A stretch of DNA of 64,000 nucleotides from a bacterium (GCA_021800805.1 JAJYYR010000002.1:55315-119314); one strand, 5' to 3'; positions 42,839-53,435 are shown, counted from the stretch's first letter. Program-made: numbers and translations. Notes: generated from the letters alone by a model not told the origin.

Positions 42839-43795
42839 TTATTTTATTTCTTTATAATTGAAATAGTGGTTTGCTTCGATGTATCTTATAGTTCCAGTCT
42901 TTGATCTCATAACCGTCGAATATGTTTTTGCCCCGCCGTGAAAAAATTCGACCCCTTTAAGGTAGTCGCCGTTAGTCACGCCGGTAGCTACAAATATTAC
43001 GTCGCCTGCGGCAAGTTCATTAATGCCGTAAATTTTATTTAAATCTTTTATTCCCATTTTAAGGGCGCGCTCCCTTTCTTCTTCATTCCTGAAAGCAAGG
43101 CGACCCTGCATATCGCCTCCGACGCACCTTAATGCGGCCGCTCCCAAAACTCCTTCAGGCGCTCCGCCTATTCCCATAAGAACGTCAATTCCCGAATCTT
43201 CTTTTGCAGTTGCTATAGCTCCGGCTACGTCCCCATCCTGAATAAGCCTGATTCTTGCTCCCGCTTTTCTTACCTCTTCTATTAAAGACTTATGCCTTTC
43301 ACGGTTAAGGATTATCACGGTTAAATCTTCTACATATCTGTTTAAAACATCGGCTATCCTGTGAAGATTTTCGGTCGGCGACAAATTTATGTCTATAACC
43401 CCTTTAGCTCTCGGTCCTACGGCTATTTTCTGCATATAGGTATCCGGAGCATGAAGAAAATTGCCGTGATCGCCTATCGCCATTACGGCAATAGCATTGG
43501 GAGCGCTGGTTGCGGCTAAAGTCGTTCCTTCCAAAGGATCGACGGCTATATCGACTTTCTGCCCTTTTCCGTTTCCGACTTTTTCCCCTATATATAGCAT
43601 AGGCGCCTCATCTCTTTCTCCTTCACCTATTACTATAGTTCCGTCTATATCGATGTAATTGAGGGAGTCTCTCATGGATTCTACCGCCGCTCTATCTGCC
43701 GCTTTTTCGTCCCCTCTGCCGATAAACCTTGCAACCGATATGGCGGCATGCTCCGTAACTCTGACGAATTCAATAGTTAATGCTTTATCGTCCAT
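42839..43795 (-). CDS. glpX: Class II fructose-1,6-bisphosphatase
   Basis: Hydrolyses fructose-1,6-bisphosphate to fructose-6-phosphate in gluconeogenesis. The 318 residues are typical of GlpX. GRGDEKAADRAAVESMRDSL (about 25-44), VIGEGERDEAPMLYIGE (about 55-71), AVDPLEGTTLAA (about 85-96, metal site) and GIGGAPEGVLGAAAL are all seen. It begins 36 bases after the citryl-CoA lyase gene. Confidence 0.96.
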   Translation of the reverse strand: MDDKALTIEFVRVTEHAAISVARFIGRGDEKAADRAAVESMRDSLNYIDIDGTIVIGEGERDEAPMLYIGEKVGNGKGQKVDIAVDPLEGTTLAATSAPNAIAVMAIGDHGNFLHAPDTYMQKIAVGPRAKGVIDINLSPTENLHRIADVLNRYVEDLTVIILNRERHKSLIEEVRKAGARIRLIQDGDVAGAIATAKEDSGIDVLMGIGGAPEGVLGAAALRCVGGDMQGRLAFRNEEERERALKMGIKDLNKIYGINELAAGDVIFVATGVTNGDYLKGVEFFHGGAKTYSTVMRSKTGTIRYIEANHYFNYKEIK

Positions 43796-43831
43796 AACTG
43801 TTCCTCCCTTAATGATTAACTTGTTTCCTTT

Positions 43832-44623
43832 TTATCCGCGTTCAGGCGCTCCGTCATATTCGTGGAGGTTTGGAGATAACCGCCTGAACGGCTTTTCCCT
43901 CATCCATTCCTCGAAAACCTGACCGACGAGACCGGCGGAACGGGCGATAATAAAAAAACCTTTGCCGAGCCTATAATCGAAACCCATATCAGAAATTATC
44001 GCGGCAATACAACCGTCAACGTTAAGCGGGAGTTTCTGCTCCGGCTTTTTAAGTCTGAATTCGTCTGCTATGCAGACGGCAAGTTTAACGAAGTTGCCTC
44101 CGAAATTTAAATCTTTAGCTACGTCTAAAAGTCTTTTCGTTCTAGGATCGACGGTATGTAGCTTATGACCGTATCCGGCAAGCCTCTTTTTGTTTTTGAG
44201 CGCATCGTCAACGATATTCGCCGCCATTTCTTTTATGTCGGTATCTTTAATGCCTTCTTTGTTTTTTAAATAATCTTGAAACATTTTAGCGGCTTTTTCT
44301 ATAGCTCCCCCGTGCGCATCGCCGAGAGTCAAAACTCCGGCGGCAACGGCGGCGTTAAGCGAATTACCGCCGGAAAATACCGTTCTTGCGGCAACGGCTG
44401 AAGGCGTCGCTATGCCCGCATCTATGCACGAAACAAAAATTGCGTCGAGCATTTTAGCTTCATTTTGATTTGGAAGTTCGCCTTTTAGAAGCAGGAAGCA
44501 GACCTCAGCGTAAGATTTACTGCCTATCAAATTGTCAAGATTATAACCTCTAATAAGAATCTTGCCGTCTTGATTTGACGTTATTGCGCTGCGCCATTCT
44601 TTTTGGGAAACCGTTTCGGACAT
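43832..44623 (-). CDS. ccl: Citryl-CoA lyase
   Basis: Cleaves citryl-CoA to acetyl-CoA and oxaloacetate, the second half of citrate cleavage in the reductive TCA cycle. It is a short citrate-synthase-like protein of 263 residues; true citrate synthases are near 400, while citryl-CoA lyase and the C-terminal domain of ATP-citrate lyase are about 260. Conserved histidines are at GDAHGGAIE (H104) and GYGHKLH (H153, H156), followed by PRTKRLLD. It is next to the two SucCD-like subunits of the synthetase step. An isolated citrate synthase-like enzyme (citrate/malyl-CoA lyase) is the alternative. Confidence 0.85.
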   Translation of the reverse strand: MSETVSQKEWRSAITSNQDGKILIRGYNLDNLIGSKSYAEVCFLLLKGELPNQNEAKMLDAIFVSCIDAGIATPSAVAARTVFSGGNSLNAAVAAGVLTLGDAHGGAIEKAAKMFQDYLKNKEGIKDTDIKEMAANIVDDALKNKKRLAGYGHKLHTVDPRTKRLLDVAKDLNFGGNFVKLAVCIADEFRLKKPEQKLPLNVDGCIAAIISDMGFDYRLGKGFFIIARSAGLVGQVFEEWMREKPFRRLSPNLHEYDGAPERG

Positions 44624-44692
44624 AATATAAACTAATGCTCCTTATAAATTAAATTAAATTAAATAAATCTGTCCCCTTTTCTTTTTCTTTTA

Positions 44693-45694
44693 TTACTTTA
44701 AAGTGCTGTATAAAGGTTTAACGTTATCGGACGAACTATCTTCAAAATCTCTTTTGACTCCGAGCGAAATCAATGAATTTACAAGTTCGTGGTAAAATTT
44801 TGCAACTTTGATAGTTCCGGTTTTTTTACCTACTTCTTCCAACATTTTTATTTTATTAGTCGCTTTGCCCATACCTCTTTCGACAATGGCGCCTGCATGA
44901 CCGAACGAAACGCCTTCCGGCATCATCTCCTGAAAAACTCCGGAAACGAACACGGCTAAAGGTTTAGTGTATCCGCCTTTAGCTACAAGCTCCGCAACCT
45001 GTTCTTCGTATGTGCCTCCCGGTTCTCCCATTATAACGCATGCCTGAACGTTTTTATCTTTTTCGAGTTCCGGCAGAACATCGGCAAAAGTCGTGCAGGC
45101 TATAACGTCGCCGCCGACCGCTAAAGCCATATAAATGCCGAAACCCCTTCTTTTAAACATTTCGGATGTGGTAACGGTAAGCCCGCCGCTTTTGGAAAGA
45201 ACGACTATGGAGCCGTCTTTAAATGCTATGCTTGGGTCTTTGCCGCCGATAGCTCCGATTCTTCCGACCGAAGGAACATAGCACCCAAGAGACGTTCCGC
45301 CGACTATAGTAACGCCTTTTTCTTTCGCAAGTTCGTATATTATTATAGAATCTCTTATAGGGACATGTTCCGTTATTATATACATAAGTTTAATACCGTT
45401 GTCGATAAGTTCGTAAACCGCATCAAGCACTGAGGTAGGAGGAACGTATATAAGTCCGGTATTAACCAATTCCTTTAGTTCTTTGACTTTTAAAGCATCT
45501 TTAACGGTATCAAAAACCGGAACGGGGCACTCGTCTTTTAGAACAGTTCCGCCTTTTCCCGGAGTTACGCCGCATTTTACTATGCCCGGGAATAATTTTT
45601 CTGATTCTATAACGACCTGAGAAGCCTCTCTTCCGGTAATACCGATTACTATAACGCCGGTATCGTCGTTTAAAAATTTAGTGCCTTTCATCAT
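44693..45694 (-). CDS. ccsB: Citryl-CoA synthetase small subunit-like (SucD-type alpha subunit)
   Basis: A 333-residue relative of succinyl-CoA synthetase alpha, longer than SucD (about 290). The CoA-binding domain has GVTPGKGGT and VYVPPTSVLDAV-like segments, and FGHAGAIVERG holds the phosphohistidine. Where SucD has GPNCPG this protein reads GGTSLGCYVPSVGRIGAIGG, closer to the ATP-citrate lyase/citryl-CoA synthetase branch. It sits between ccl and the large subunit gene, which supports a two-step citrate cleavage (CcsAB + Ccl). It could still be an unusual succinyl-CoA synthetase. Confidence 0.75.
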   Translation of the reverse strand: MMKGTKFLNDDTGVIVIGITGREASQVVIESEKLFPGIVKCGVTPGKGGTVLKDECPVPVFDTVKDALKVKELKELVNTGLIYVPPTSVLDAVYELIDNGIKLMYIITEHVPIRDSIIIYELAKEKGVTIVGGTSLGCYVPSVGRIGAIGGKDPSIAFKDGSIVVLSKSGGLTVTTSEMFKRRGFGIYMALAVGGDVIACTTFADVLPELEKDKNVQACVIMGEPGGTYEEQVAELVAKGGYTKPLAVFVSGVFQEMMPEGVSFGHAGAIVERGMGKATNKIKMLEEVGKKTGTIKVAKFYHELVNSLISLGVKRDFEDSSSDNVKPLYSTLK

Positions 45695-45725
45695 ATAAAT
45701 AATCTCCAGTTAATTCTTTTAAGAG

Positions 45726-46967
45726 CTATATTAAATTTTTAGATTTTAAGATTTCGTAAAGTTTCTGAGGCGCTTCGGTAAGAGGAAGTTCAGAGTCGTA
45801 TATAACTCCTTCTATGTTATTTTTTACGAAACATTCGTAAAGCATTTTCAAGCCTTTTTGATATTCGGGACCGCTCCTTCTGACCACCCATACCAATCCT
45901 TCCGGAAACGTTCCGTCTTTTTTCATTTCTTCTATCGCAGAAACCAAACCTTCGCCTAAGGTTACGTCTATTCTCGTATTGCTTGCCGTTCCGCCGCATA
46001 CCAAAACCGCTTTCAATCCCGGTTTTGAAAGTATAATTTTTGAAATTTTATTCATTTTTTCCGCAGGCGGATTTCCGCCGATATCGGTAAGGTTTGCAGG
46101 TTTCATTCCAAGTGCGAAAACAGTTTCGGCGGTAATGGTCGAACCGCCGCCGCCGAAGGTCATCATTCCGATATTTCCGTCTAATTCAACGTAAGAACCG
46201 GCCTTTCCCCTATGGTCGTCTCTGTCGATTAAGTGTGCCGCCGATTCCCTTTCCGTAAGGGGTCTCCCCATAGCTCCTCTTGCAGTATATATTTTTGAAG
46301 GGGCTATCCTTGCATCGTCGTCTATCATAGTTACGGCATCTATTGCAAAAATTTTCTGCTTATCGGGATTCGATTTGTCTCCGGCTATAATTAAAGGATT
46401 AACTTCTAAAAGCCTCGATTCCGAATTCCAGAAACCTTTATACATATTTGCTATGACTTCGGATAACTGTCTTAATACCGGCCTATCTTCCAATCCTATT
46501 TCGATTAAGTATTCCCTAATCTTATAAGGAAAAAGCCCTTCGAGGGGATTTATTTCAAAATTAAATATTTTAGAAGGGTCCTGCGTCTCGACATCCATTC
46601 CGCCTTCAAGCGAAACTACGAATACCGGACGCCTTGGTTTTGAAGAATATGTAAAACTGACGTAAAGCTCTTTGATTATAGATGCTTTTTCCTGCAGGAT
46701 TACGCTTACCGGCTTTTCGCCGTAAACCTCGGCTTCCATTAAAGCCTGCACGTGTTCGTTGGCTTCGTCGCCCGTTTTTGCAAATTTAACGGCTCCGGCT
46801 TTTCCTCTTTTCCCGACAAGCACCTGTGATTTAATAACGACATCGCCATATTGTTCGACAAAATCCGCTACGTTCTGACCCGGGTGCTGAACAACTAAAT
46901 ACTTAGGCGTGGGCACGCCGTATTTTTTAAATATGGTGTCGTATGTTTCGTATTCGTAAAGTTTCAT
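45726..46967 (-). CDS. ccsA: Citryl-CoA synthetase large subunit-like (SucC-type beta subunit)
   Basis: A 413-residue ATP-grasp subunit, longer than SucC (388) and near the length of CcsA. It begins MKLYEYETYDTIFKKYGVP; this ATG has GAGG ten bases upstream, and a 20-codon extension upstream has no support. KSQVLVGKRGKAGAVKF is the ATP-grasp lysine region. In the C-terminal half, GGGGSTITAETV and VCGGTASNTRIDVTLGEG differ from SucC and resemble ATP-citrate lyase. It pairs with ccsB (31-base gap) and ccl. A hairpin at 46998-47037 lies before it. Confidence 0.75.
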   Translation of the reverse strand: MKLYEYETYDTIFKKYGVPTPKYLVVQHPGQNVADFVEQYGDVVIKSQVLVGKRGKAGAVKFAKTGDEANEHVQALMEAEVYGEKPVSVILQEKASIIKELYVSFTYSSKPRRPVFVVSLEGGMDVETQDPSKIFNFEINPLEGLFPYKIREYLIEIGLEDRPVLRQLSEVIANMYKGFWNSESRLLEVNPLIIAGDKSNPDKQKIFAIDAVTMIDDDARIAPSKIYTARGAMGRPLTERESAAHLIDRDDHRGKAGSYVELDGNIGMMTFGGGGSTITAETVFALGMKPANLTDIGGNPPAEKMNKISKIILSKPGLKAVLVCGGTASNTRIDVTLGEGLVSAIEEMKKDGTFPEGLVWVVRRSGPEYQKGLKMLYECFVKNNIEGVIYDSELPLTEAPQKLYEILKSKNLI

Positions 46968-46997
46968 AAATAATAATCCTCGTTTTAACTTAAAACA

Positions 46998-47037
46998 GGC
47001 GTTCCGATCGGTTTGTATCGATGTCAACCGGAACGCC
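46998..47037 (-). terminator. Intergenic hairpin between icd and ccsA
   Basis: GGCGTTCC (46998-47005) pairs with GGAACGCC (47030-47037); bases just inside (CGGTT, AACCG) can extend it. On the minus strand the hairpin is followed by TGTTTTAAG, a modest T run, and it is flanked by two copies of AAGTTAAAACG. It could end or attenuate icd transcription before ccsA, or protect an mRNA end. Confidence 0.6.
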
Positions 47038-47062
47038 GTTTTAACTTAATATATAGTATATT

Positions 47063-48307
47063 TTACATATTTTCGGCTATTCTTTCTCCGAATTGCGAAC
47101 ATTTAACTTCCGTAGCTCCTTCCATCTGTCTTGCAAGGTCATAAGTTACGTATTTCTGCTCGATAGTTCTGTTTATGCCTTTTTCGACAAGATCTGCCGC
47201 TTCTTTCCAGCCCATATGTATTAACATCATAACCGCGGACAGAATCAAAGAACCGGGGTTTGCCTTATCCATATTGGTATATTTCGGAGCCGTACCGTGC
47301 GTGGCTTCAAAAACTGCAATGGTATCCGACATATTTGCTCCGGGAGCCATACCGAGTCCGCCGACTTGTGCGGCTAAAGCATCCGACATATAGTCTCCGT
47401 TAAGATTAGGCAATGCAAGAACGGAATACTCTTCGGGTCTCAGAAGTCCCTGCTGAAACATAGAATCCGCTATTCTGTCTTTAATAATGATTTTATTTGT
47501 AGAACCTGCAACCTCTGCTTCCGAAATTAACTTATCGCTAAACTCCGCTTTTGCTACTTCATATCCCCAGTCTTTAAAAGCGCCTTCCGTAAATTTCATT
47601 ATGTTGCCTTTATGGACTAACGTGACGCTGGACTTGCCGTTGTCTATGGCATATTGTATAGCCTTTTTAACAAGTCTTTTAGACGCAAACGGTCCCATAG
47701 GCTTTATTCCGAGACCTGCATCCTCTCTAATTTTTTCTTTGTTTTTTGGATCAAGCGATATTAAAAAATCTCTAAGTTTCTTGGCTTCTTCGCTCCCCGA
47801 CCTGAATTCGATACCTGCATAAATATCCTCGGTATTTTCCCTGAAAATAATCATATCGACTTTTTCCGGATGCTTAACGGGGGAAGGTATTCCTTTATAA
47901 TATTTAACCGGCCTTACGCATGCAAAAAGGTCAAGCACCTGCCTGATAGTCACGTTTAAAGATCTAAACCCGCCCCCTATAGGAGTGGTTAGAGGCCCTT
48001 TAATGCTGATCGGATATTCTTTGAGAGCGTTTATAGTATCTTCGGGAAGATACTGCCCTTCTCCGTACTTCTCAACCGCTTTTTCTCCTGCGTAAACTTC
48101 AAACCAGTTGATTTTTCTTTTGCCGTCGTACGCTTTTTTAACTGCCGCATTGATAACGACATGCATAGCTCTCGTTAAATCGGCGCCGATTCCGTCGCCC
48201 TCTATAAAAGGAATGATCGGGTCGTTCGGAACTTCAAATTTGTTAGGTCCTAAGACCTTGATTTTCGAACCTTCCTTGGGTTCGGTAAGTTTTTGATAAG
48301 ATGCCAT
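47063..48307 (-). CDS. icd: NADP-dependent isocitrate dehydrogenase
   Basis: Interconverts isocitrate and 2-oxoglutarate; in the reductive TCA cycle it would run as a carboxylase. The 414 residues follow the E. coli Icd closely: [13 protein letters not shown] with the substrate Ser, [48 protein letters not shown] and [17 protein letters not shown]. The coenzyme residues Lys-Tyr in HGTAPKY and the Tyr/Arg pair in TYDLAR match the NADP-specific form. A strong AGGAGGT precedes the ATG. It heads the set icd-ccsA-ccsB-ccl-glpX. Confidence 0.96.
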   Translation of the reverse strand: MASYQKLTEPKEGSKIKVLGPNKFEVPNDPIIPFIEGDGIGADLTRAMHVVINAAVKKAYDGKRKINWFEVYAGEKAVEKYGEGQYLPEDTINALKEYPISIKGPLTTPIGGGFRSLNVTIRQVLDLFACVRPVKYYKGIPSPVKHPEKVDMIIFRENTEDIYAGIEFRSGSEEAKKLRDFLISLDPKNKEKIREDAGLGIKPMGPFASKRLVKKAIQYAIDNGKSSVTLVHKGNIMKFTEGAFKDWGYEVAKAEFSDKLISEAEVAGSTNKIIIKDRIADSMFQQGLLRPEEYSVLALPNLNGDYMSDALAAQVGGLGMAPGANMSDTIAVFEATHGTAPKYTNMDKANPGSLILSAVMMLIHMGWKEAADLVEKGINRTIEQKYVTYDLARQMEGATEVKCSQFGERIAENM

Positions 48308-48421
48308 AGATAGATTACCTCCTTATAATCTATTTAAGTTAATTGTAATAAAGGCCTAAATTTTAGCTGCTATAGATTATAATAAAACATTTTTTTAAAA
48401 TCAAGCAAAAAATTAATTTCA

Positions 48422-49660
48422 TTAAACAAAATCTTTAAAAGAATTTAAAAAAGACTTAAATAAAGATGAACCTGAATCAAAAAATAAACCGCTGTTTTGA
48501 GCTAACGCCTCAGAATAATAATCGGCTCTGTATTTACTTTCCGCATTTTTAATTTGCGTCGAAAAACCGCAGAAAGGAACCGGTTCGGGCGTGTGTTTCT
48601 TTAATTTAACCTGATTGTAATGATCGGGTAAAATCATCAGGGTATATTCATCAAATTTTTTAAGCCCCTCCAAAACCCCTCCGGCGATAAATTTATCGAA
48701 ATCTTCTATCGCCTTTATTTTTTTATCTACGCTTCCTTCATGAGACGCTTCGTCGGTAGCCTCGACGTGAATATACGCAAAATCTCCGTTATTCAATGAT
48801 TCCATGCCGTATTCAACTTTGCCCTTATAATTTGTATCTAAATATCCGGTTGCTCCGGGAACGTTTATTACTTTAAGTCCGGCATATTTGCCTATTCCTT
48901 TAACCAAATCTACAGCCGAAATTACCGAACCGCTCAAACCGTAGGCATCTTTAATAGTCGGCATGGAAGGCTTATATCCCTGCCCCCAAAGCCATATTGA
49001 ATTTGCCGGTAGTTTCCCTGCGGCAATTCTTTTTTTGTTGACGTCGTGATTTTCTAATATTTTCTCCGCCTTTTTCATTATTTCCAATATTTCTCCGCTT
49101 GAAACCGCTCCGTGAGGAAGATATCCGTCGGTTTGCAAATCCGGAATATCATGGGGCGCAACGGTTTGAAGACCGTTTATATTTATGTTTTTGACGACTA
49201 AAAGATGTCTGTAGCTTACTCCGGGATAAAATGTAAAACGCTCGTTACCGAGTTCATTTTGAAATGTTTCGATTATATTTTTTGCTTCACCTGTAGTAAT
49301 ATGTCCGCCGGAATAGTCATGCATATATTCTTCTCCGTCTTTATGCAGTATATTGACGAGATTTAGCCTAAATGCAACGTCGTATTTTTCAAGTTCGACG
49401 CCCATACTTGCCGCTTCGAGAGGCGACCTGCCGGTATAATAATTTAACGGGTCGTAACCAAGTATGGACATAGAACCTATATCGCTTCCCGGAAGACATC
49501 CGTCGGGAATAGTTTTCATCAAACCTGTAACTCCTCTCGACGCTACGGAATCCATATTCGGCGTTTTTGCATATTCCAGCGGCGTCTTTCCGCCGAGTTC
49601 CGACAGAGGTAAATCAGCCATACCGTCCGGGCATAAAATAACATACTTGTGTTTGTTCAT
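48422..49660 (-). CDS. apgM: Cofactor-independent phosphoglycerate mutase, archaeal type
   Basis: Interconverts 3- and 2-phosphoglycerate without 2,3-bisphosphoglycerate. The 412-residue protein belongs to the alkaline phosphatase fold group: LCPDGMADLPL (about 9-19, first metal), LPGSDIGSMSILGYDP with the phospho-Ser, YHVEATDEASHEGS-like IHVEATDEASHEGS (about 283-296), and LPDHYNQVKLKKHTPEPVPF (metal His). ApgM is found in archaea and a limited set of bacteria including Deltaproteobacteria. It serves glycolysis or gluconeogenesis. It follows thrC by 31 bases. Confidence 0.93.
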   Translation of the reverse strand: MNKHKYVILCPDGMADLPLSELGGKTPLEYAKTPNMDSVASRGVTGLMKTIPDGCLPGSDIGSMSILGYDPLNYYTGRSPLEAASMGVELEKYDVAFRLNLVNILHKDGEEYMHDYSGGHITTGEAKNIIETFQNELGNERFTFYPGVSYRHLLVVKNININGLQTVAPHDIPDLQTDGYLPHGAVSSGEILEIMKKAEKILENHDVNKKRIAAGKLPANSIWLWGQGYKPSMPTIKDAYGLSGSVISAVDLVKGIGKYAGLKVINVPGATGYLDTNYKGKVEYGMESLNNGDFAYIHVEATDEASHEGSVDKKIKAIEDFDKFIAGGVLEGLKKFDEYTLMILPDHYNQVKLKKHTPEPVPFCGFSTQIKNAESKYRADYYSEALAQNSGLFFDSGSSLFKSFLNSFKDFV

Positions 49661-49691
49661 ATAATTAAATTAATCCTCCTGATTATGAAGT

Positions 49692-50759
49692 TTACTTCAA
49701 TCCCATAACTTTCAGAACTGCATTTTTATTGCATGGCACGACCACCGGTTCCTTAGAAACTTTTAAAGCGTTTCCCGGATCTTTTAGCCCATGTCCCGTG
49801 AGAGTCAAGACGCAAACAGAACCTTTTTCAAAAAATCCGCGTCCGTTTAATTTTATTAATCCTGCAAAACTTATCGCCGAAGCCGGCTCGCAAAATATAC
49901 CTTCGTTTCCTGCAAGCAGAGCATATGCTTTCAATATATCTTCGTCGCTTATAGATTCGATTAATCCCTCCGATTCGTCTCTTGCCTCAACGGCTTTCTG
50001 CCAGCTTGCAGGATTGCCGATTCTTATCGCCGTTGCAATCGTGTGCGGTTCTTTGACTACATGGTTTAAAACTATAGGAGCGGCGCCTTCCGCCTGAAAA
50101 CCGAGCATTTTTGGAAGGCTTTTGATTTTGCCGGCGGCATAATATTCTTTATAGCCCTTCCAGTAAGCCGTAATATTTCCGGCATTGCCTACCGGAAGAA
50201 TATGGTAATCCGGGGCGGAGCCGAGTTCGTCGGCTATTTCAAAGCTTGCCGTCTTCTGCCCTTCTAATCTGAACGGATTTACGGAATTAACTAATGTAAC
50301 GTCGTAATCCTTTGCGATTTCACGGGTAATTACCAGAGCGTCGTCAAAATTTCCCTGAATCTGCATAACCACGGCGCCGTGGACTAAAGCCTGAGAGAGC
50401 TTGCCCGCCGCTATTTTGCCTTCAGGAATTAAAACGAAAGATTTTATTCCGGCTCTTGCCGCATAAGCCGAAGCTGATGCCGAGGTATTGCCGGTAGAAG
50501 CGCATATTACGGCTTTTGAACCTTCGGATACGGCTTTAGATACCGCCATAGTCATGCCTCTATCTTTAAAGGAACCTGTCGGATTCAAACCTTCATATTT
50601 AAAATATATTTCTATATCGGGGTTTATAACATTCCCTAAATTGCGCGCTTTTATTAAAGGGGTGTTACCCTCATGTATAGTAATTATATGTCTGTCGTCT
50701 ATTTCCGGTAAAAACTCGCGATACCTTTTGATTACGCCTTCATATTTAGTAAGTACCAA
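49692..50759 (-). CDS. thrC: Threonine synthase
   Basis: PLP enzyme converting O-phosphohomoserine to threonine. The 355 residues include GNTPLIKARNLG, the PLP lysine in NPTGSFKDRGM (about 55-65), STGNTSASASAYAARAG and LPVGNAGNITAYWKGY, the phosphate-binding loop. It is the short form (about 350) rather than the longer yeast/E. coli type. The start is TTG, preceded by AGGAGGG at four bases. It follows hom by 51 bases. Confidence 0.95.
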   Translation of the reverse strand: MVLTKYEGVIKRYREFLPEIDDRHIITIHEGNTPLIKARNLGNVINPDIEIYFKYEGLNPTGSFKDRGMTMAVSKAVSEGSKAVICASTGNTSASASAYAARAGIKSFVLIPEGKIAAGKLSQALVHGAVVMQIQGNFDDALVITREIAKDYDVTLVNSVNPFRLEGQKTASFEIADELGSAPDYHILPVGNAGNITAYWKGYKEYYAAGKIKSLPKMLGFQAEGAAPIVLNHVVKEPHTIATAIRIGNPASWQKAVEARDESEGLIESISDEDILKAYALLAGNEGIFCEPASAISFAGLIKLNGRGFFEKGSVCVLTLTGHGLKDPGNALKVSKEPVVVPCNKNAVLKVMGLK

Positions 50760-50810
50760 ACTACCCTCCTCTCCCGCGATTTTATAACTTTTTATTTAAA
50801 CGATATTATC

Positions 50811-52112
50811 TTAATTTATATTGTCTTCGATTCTTAAAACCATAGTTTTAGCGGAAATAACGTCCAGATTGTCGCATAATTCTATACTTTTAAACAGTTC
50901 TTCCTCATTAGCCTCGTGGGTCGTGATAACTATGGGAACCGAGCCTTCGACTTTCCTGCCTTTTTGAATCATAGAACTTATGCTTATAGAATTTTCGCCC
51001 AGAATTCCCGATATTTTAGAAAGAACTCCCGGTCTATCCGATGCGGAAAACCTTAGATAGTATCTCGAAATAATTTCTTTTTTGCTTTTAATATTAAGCT
51101 TATTATTTTTCTTGGAAATAATAAAATCGTGATGTTTATCTTCGTTTACTAGTCTTGAAACTATTTCCATTAAATCTCCCATTACAGCGCTTGCCGTTGG
51201 ATTCCCGCCTGCGCCGTAACCGGTGAGGCTAAGGGGTCCGGCAAATTTAGTATTTACCAAAAAAGCGTTAAATACTCCGTCTATCTTTGACAAAAGACTG
51301 GAAGACGGTATTAAAGTAGGATGAACCCTTATTTCTATTTTAGAATCTTCATTTTTAAGAATTCCAAGCAATTTTACGGTATATCCCAACTCTGTCGCAA
51401 AACTTATATCAAGTTGAGATATATCTTTTATTCCTTCGATTATTATATCTTTCATCGATAAACTCGTGGAAAAAGCAAGTCTTCCCAGAACCGCAAGTTT
51501 ATGGGCGCTGTCCGTGCCGTTTATATCGAGCGATGGATCAGCCTCGGCATAACCTTTTTCCTTAGCCTTCTTTAGAACGTCTTCAAATTTCCCCCCTTCT
51601 TTAGTCATTTTGGAAAGTATAAAATTAGAAGTTCCGTTAATTATCGAATAAACCGACTTGATTTCATCGCCGGCAAGCCCGTTTTTTATTGCCCTCAATA
51701 TCGGTATTCCGCCGCCGACGGCGGCTTCAAAGCCTATATGAACTTTTTTATCTATACATTTTTTAAATACCTCTTCCCCGTGTTCGGCAAGAAGAGCCTT
51801 ATTTGCGGTAATAATGCTCTTGCCGCCGGATATGGCGCTAAGAGTAAAACTTTTTGCCGGTTCAATCCCTCCTATAAGCTCTATGACAATATCAATCTCC
51901 TTGTCTTCGAGTATATCGCCGGCATTTTTAACTAAACGGCTTTTAATGTTTTCGGGAACAGGGTGGCTTATTCCTCTGGTAAATATCTTTTTAATATTTA
52001 TAGGAATGGAAAAAATAAAATCCAGTTCGCTTTTTTGTTCCGAAAATATATGATAAAAACTTGAGGCAACCGTTCCAAAACCGAACAATCCTATATTAAT
52101 ACCTTTTCTCAT
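50811..52112 (-). CDS. hom: Homoserine dehydrogenase
   Basis: Reduces aspartate semialdehyde to homoserine, the branch point to threonine and methionine. The 433 residues show the nucleotide loop [12 protein letters not shown] (about 8-19), [13 protein letters not shown] (about 103-115), [32 protein letters not shown] and a C-terminal ACT domain (about 350-430: [25 protein letters not shown]) likely giving threonine feedback. It overlaps the aminotransferase stop/start by four bases (ATGA). Confidence 0.96.
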   Translation of the reverse strand: MRKGINIGLFGFGTVASSFYHIFSEQKSELDFIFSIPINIKKIFTRGISHPVPENIKSRLVKNAGDILEDKEIDIVIELIGGIEPAKSFTLSAISGGKSIITANKALLAEHGEEVFKKCIDKKVHIGFEAAVGGGIPILRAIKNGLAGDEIKSVYSIINGTSNFILSKMTKEGGKFEDVLKKAKEKGYAEADPSLDINGTDSAHKLAVLGRLAFSTSLSMKDIIIEGIKDISQLDISFATELGYTVKLLGILKNEDSKIEIRVHPTLIPSSSLLSKIDGVFNAFLVNTKFAGPLSLTGYGAGGNPTASAVMGDLMEIVSRLVNEDKHHDFIISKKNNKLNIKSKKEIISRYYLRFSASDRPGVLSKISGILGENSISISSMIQKGRKVEGSVPIVITTHEANEEELFKSIELCDNLDVISAKTMVLRIEDNIN

Positions 52113-53338
52113 ATATGTTCCGACCCCACAGCTTTATGAAAAAACTCTTCGTTATTAATAAAATGTTTTACTCCCTTCGATGCCTGCCTTATGCGCATTT
52201 CGTTTTCTACAAGCGCAAACCGAACATATTCGTCGCCGTATTCCCCAAACCCTATGCCCGGAGATACCGCAACTTTTGCTTTGTCGAGCAATAATTTTGA
52301 AAATTCGAGAGATTTAATCCCTGCGTCTAAAAACTGCTGCGGAATCTTTCCCCAAACGAACATAGTAGCCTTAGGTTTTTCTATATTCCAGCCTGCAAAT
52401 CTAAAACTTTCTATTAATACGTCTCTTCGGTTTTTATAATGCAGCACCATATCGTTTATAGCGTTATGCCGCATTTCTTCGTTTAAAGCAATAATAGCGG
52501 CTATCTGTATAGGCTGAAACATTCCGTAATCTAAATAGCTCTTTATTCTCGAAAGCGCATTAATCAAAACTGGATTGCCGAGAGCAAACCCGACCCTGAA
52601 CCCCGCCATACTGTAACTTTTGGACATAGAGAAGAACTCTATCCCGACATCCTTCGCCCCTTTCGCCTGCAAAAAACTCGGAGCTTTATATCCGTCGAAA
52701 GTTAAATCCGCATATGCGTTGTCATGAATTATATATATTCCGTTTTCTTTTGCAAAATCGACTAATTTTTCAAAAAAATCAAGTTCTACCGTAACGGTAG
52801 TGGGATTATGCGGAAAACTTAAGACTATAATCTTGGGCTTAGGCCATGTCTGCTTAAGCGCCGTCATAAGATGCTCAAAAAAGTCTTCGCCCGGAATTAG
52901 CGGTATGCTTCTAACGTCTCCGCCTGCGATAATCACGCTGTAAGCATGAATAGGGTATGTAGGGTTCGGCACAAAGGCGACGTCGCCTTTGTTTATAATC
53001 GCAAGCATAAGGTGACTCAAGCCTTCTTTTATGCCCATCGTAACTATAGCTTCAGAGTCCGGGTCAAGTTCGACGCCGTAATTGCGCTTATACATATTAG
53101 CTATAGCAAGCCTGAGTTTAAATATTCCGCGCGATACCGAATATCTGTGATTTTTTGGATTTTTAGATGCTTCGACTAATTTTTCTATTATATAATCCGG
53201 GGTCGGAGAATCCGGATTACCCATGCCGAGGTCGATAATGTCCTCGCCCTGTTTTCTGGCTTCCATTTTTATTTTGTTTACCTCCGCAAAAACGTAAGGC
53301 GGAAGTCTTTTAATGGTTTCAAAATCTTTTATCATCAT
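52109..53338 (-). CDS. PLP-dependent class I/II aminotransferase (AlaC-like)
   Basis: From the ATG at 53338 it has 409 residues. [77 protein letters not shown] and the PLP lysine in [19 protein letters not shown] place it in the fold-type I group near AlaC (glutamate-pyruvate aminotransferase) and LL-diaminopimelate aminotransferase. GGAG lies six bases before the chosen ATG; the TTG four codons upstream would overlap this SD. As it leads an operon with hom and thrC, a role in amino-acid synthesis is likely; the exact substrate cannot be fixed. Confidence 0.88.
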   Translation of the reverse strand: MMIKDFETIKRLPPYVFAEVNKIKMEARKQGEDIIDLGMGNPDSPTPDYIIEKLVEASKNPKNHRYSVSRGIFKLRLAIANMYKRNYGVELDPDSEAIVTMGIKEGLSHLMLAIINKGDVAFVPNPTYPIHAYSVIIAGGDVRSIPLIPGEDFFEHLMTALKQTWPKPKIIVLSFPHNPTTVTVELDFFEKLVDFAKENGIYIIHDNAYADLTFDGYKAPSFLQAKGAKDVGIEFFSMSKSYSMAGFRVGFALGNPVLINALSRIKSYLDYGMFQPIQIAAIIALNEEMRHNAINDMVLHYKNRRDVLIESFRFAGWNIEKPKATMFVWGKIPQQFLDAGIKSLEFSKLLLDKAKVAVSPGIGFGEYGDEYVRFALVENEMRIRQASKGVKHFINNEEFFHKAVGSEHI

Positions 53339-53435
53339 AAATTTCTCCAACCGGATAAATTAAAAATCTTTAAAAACTAATATTATATTATATTATTTTA
53401 TTTAATTAAGTTAAATAATAAAAATACAACGTAAA

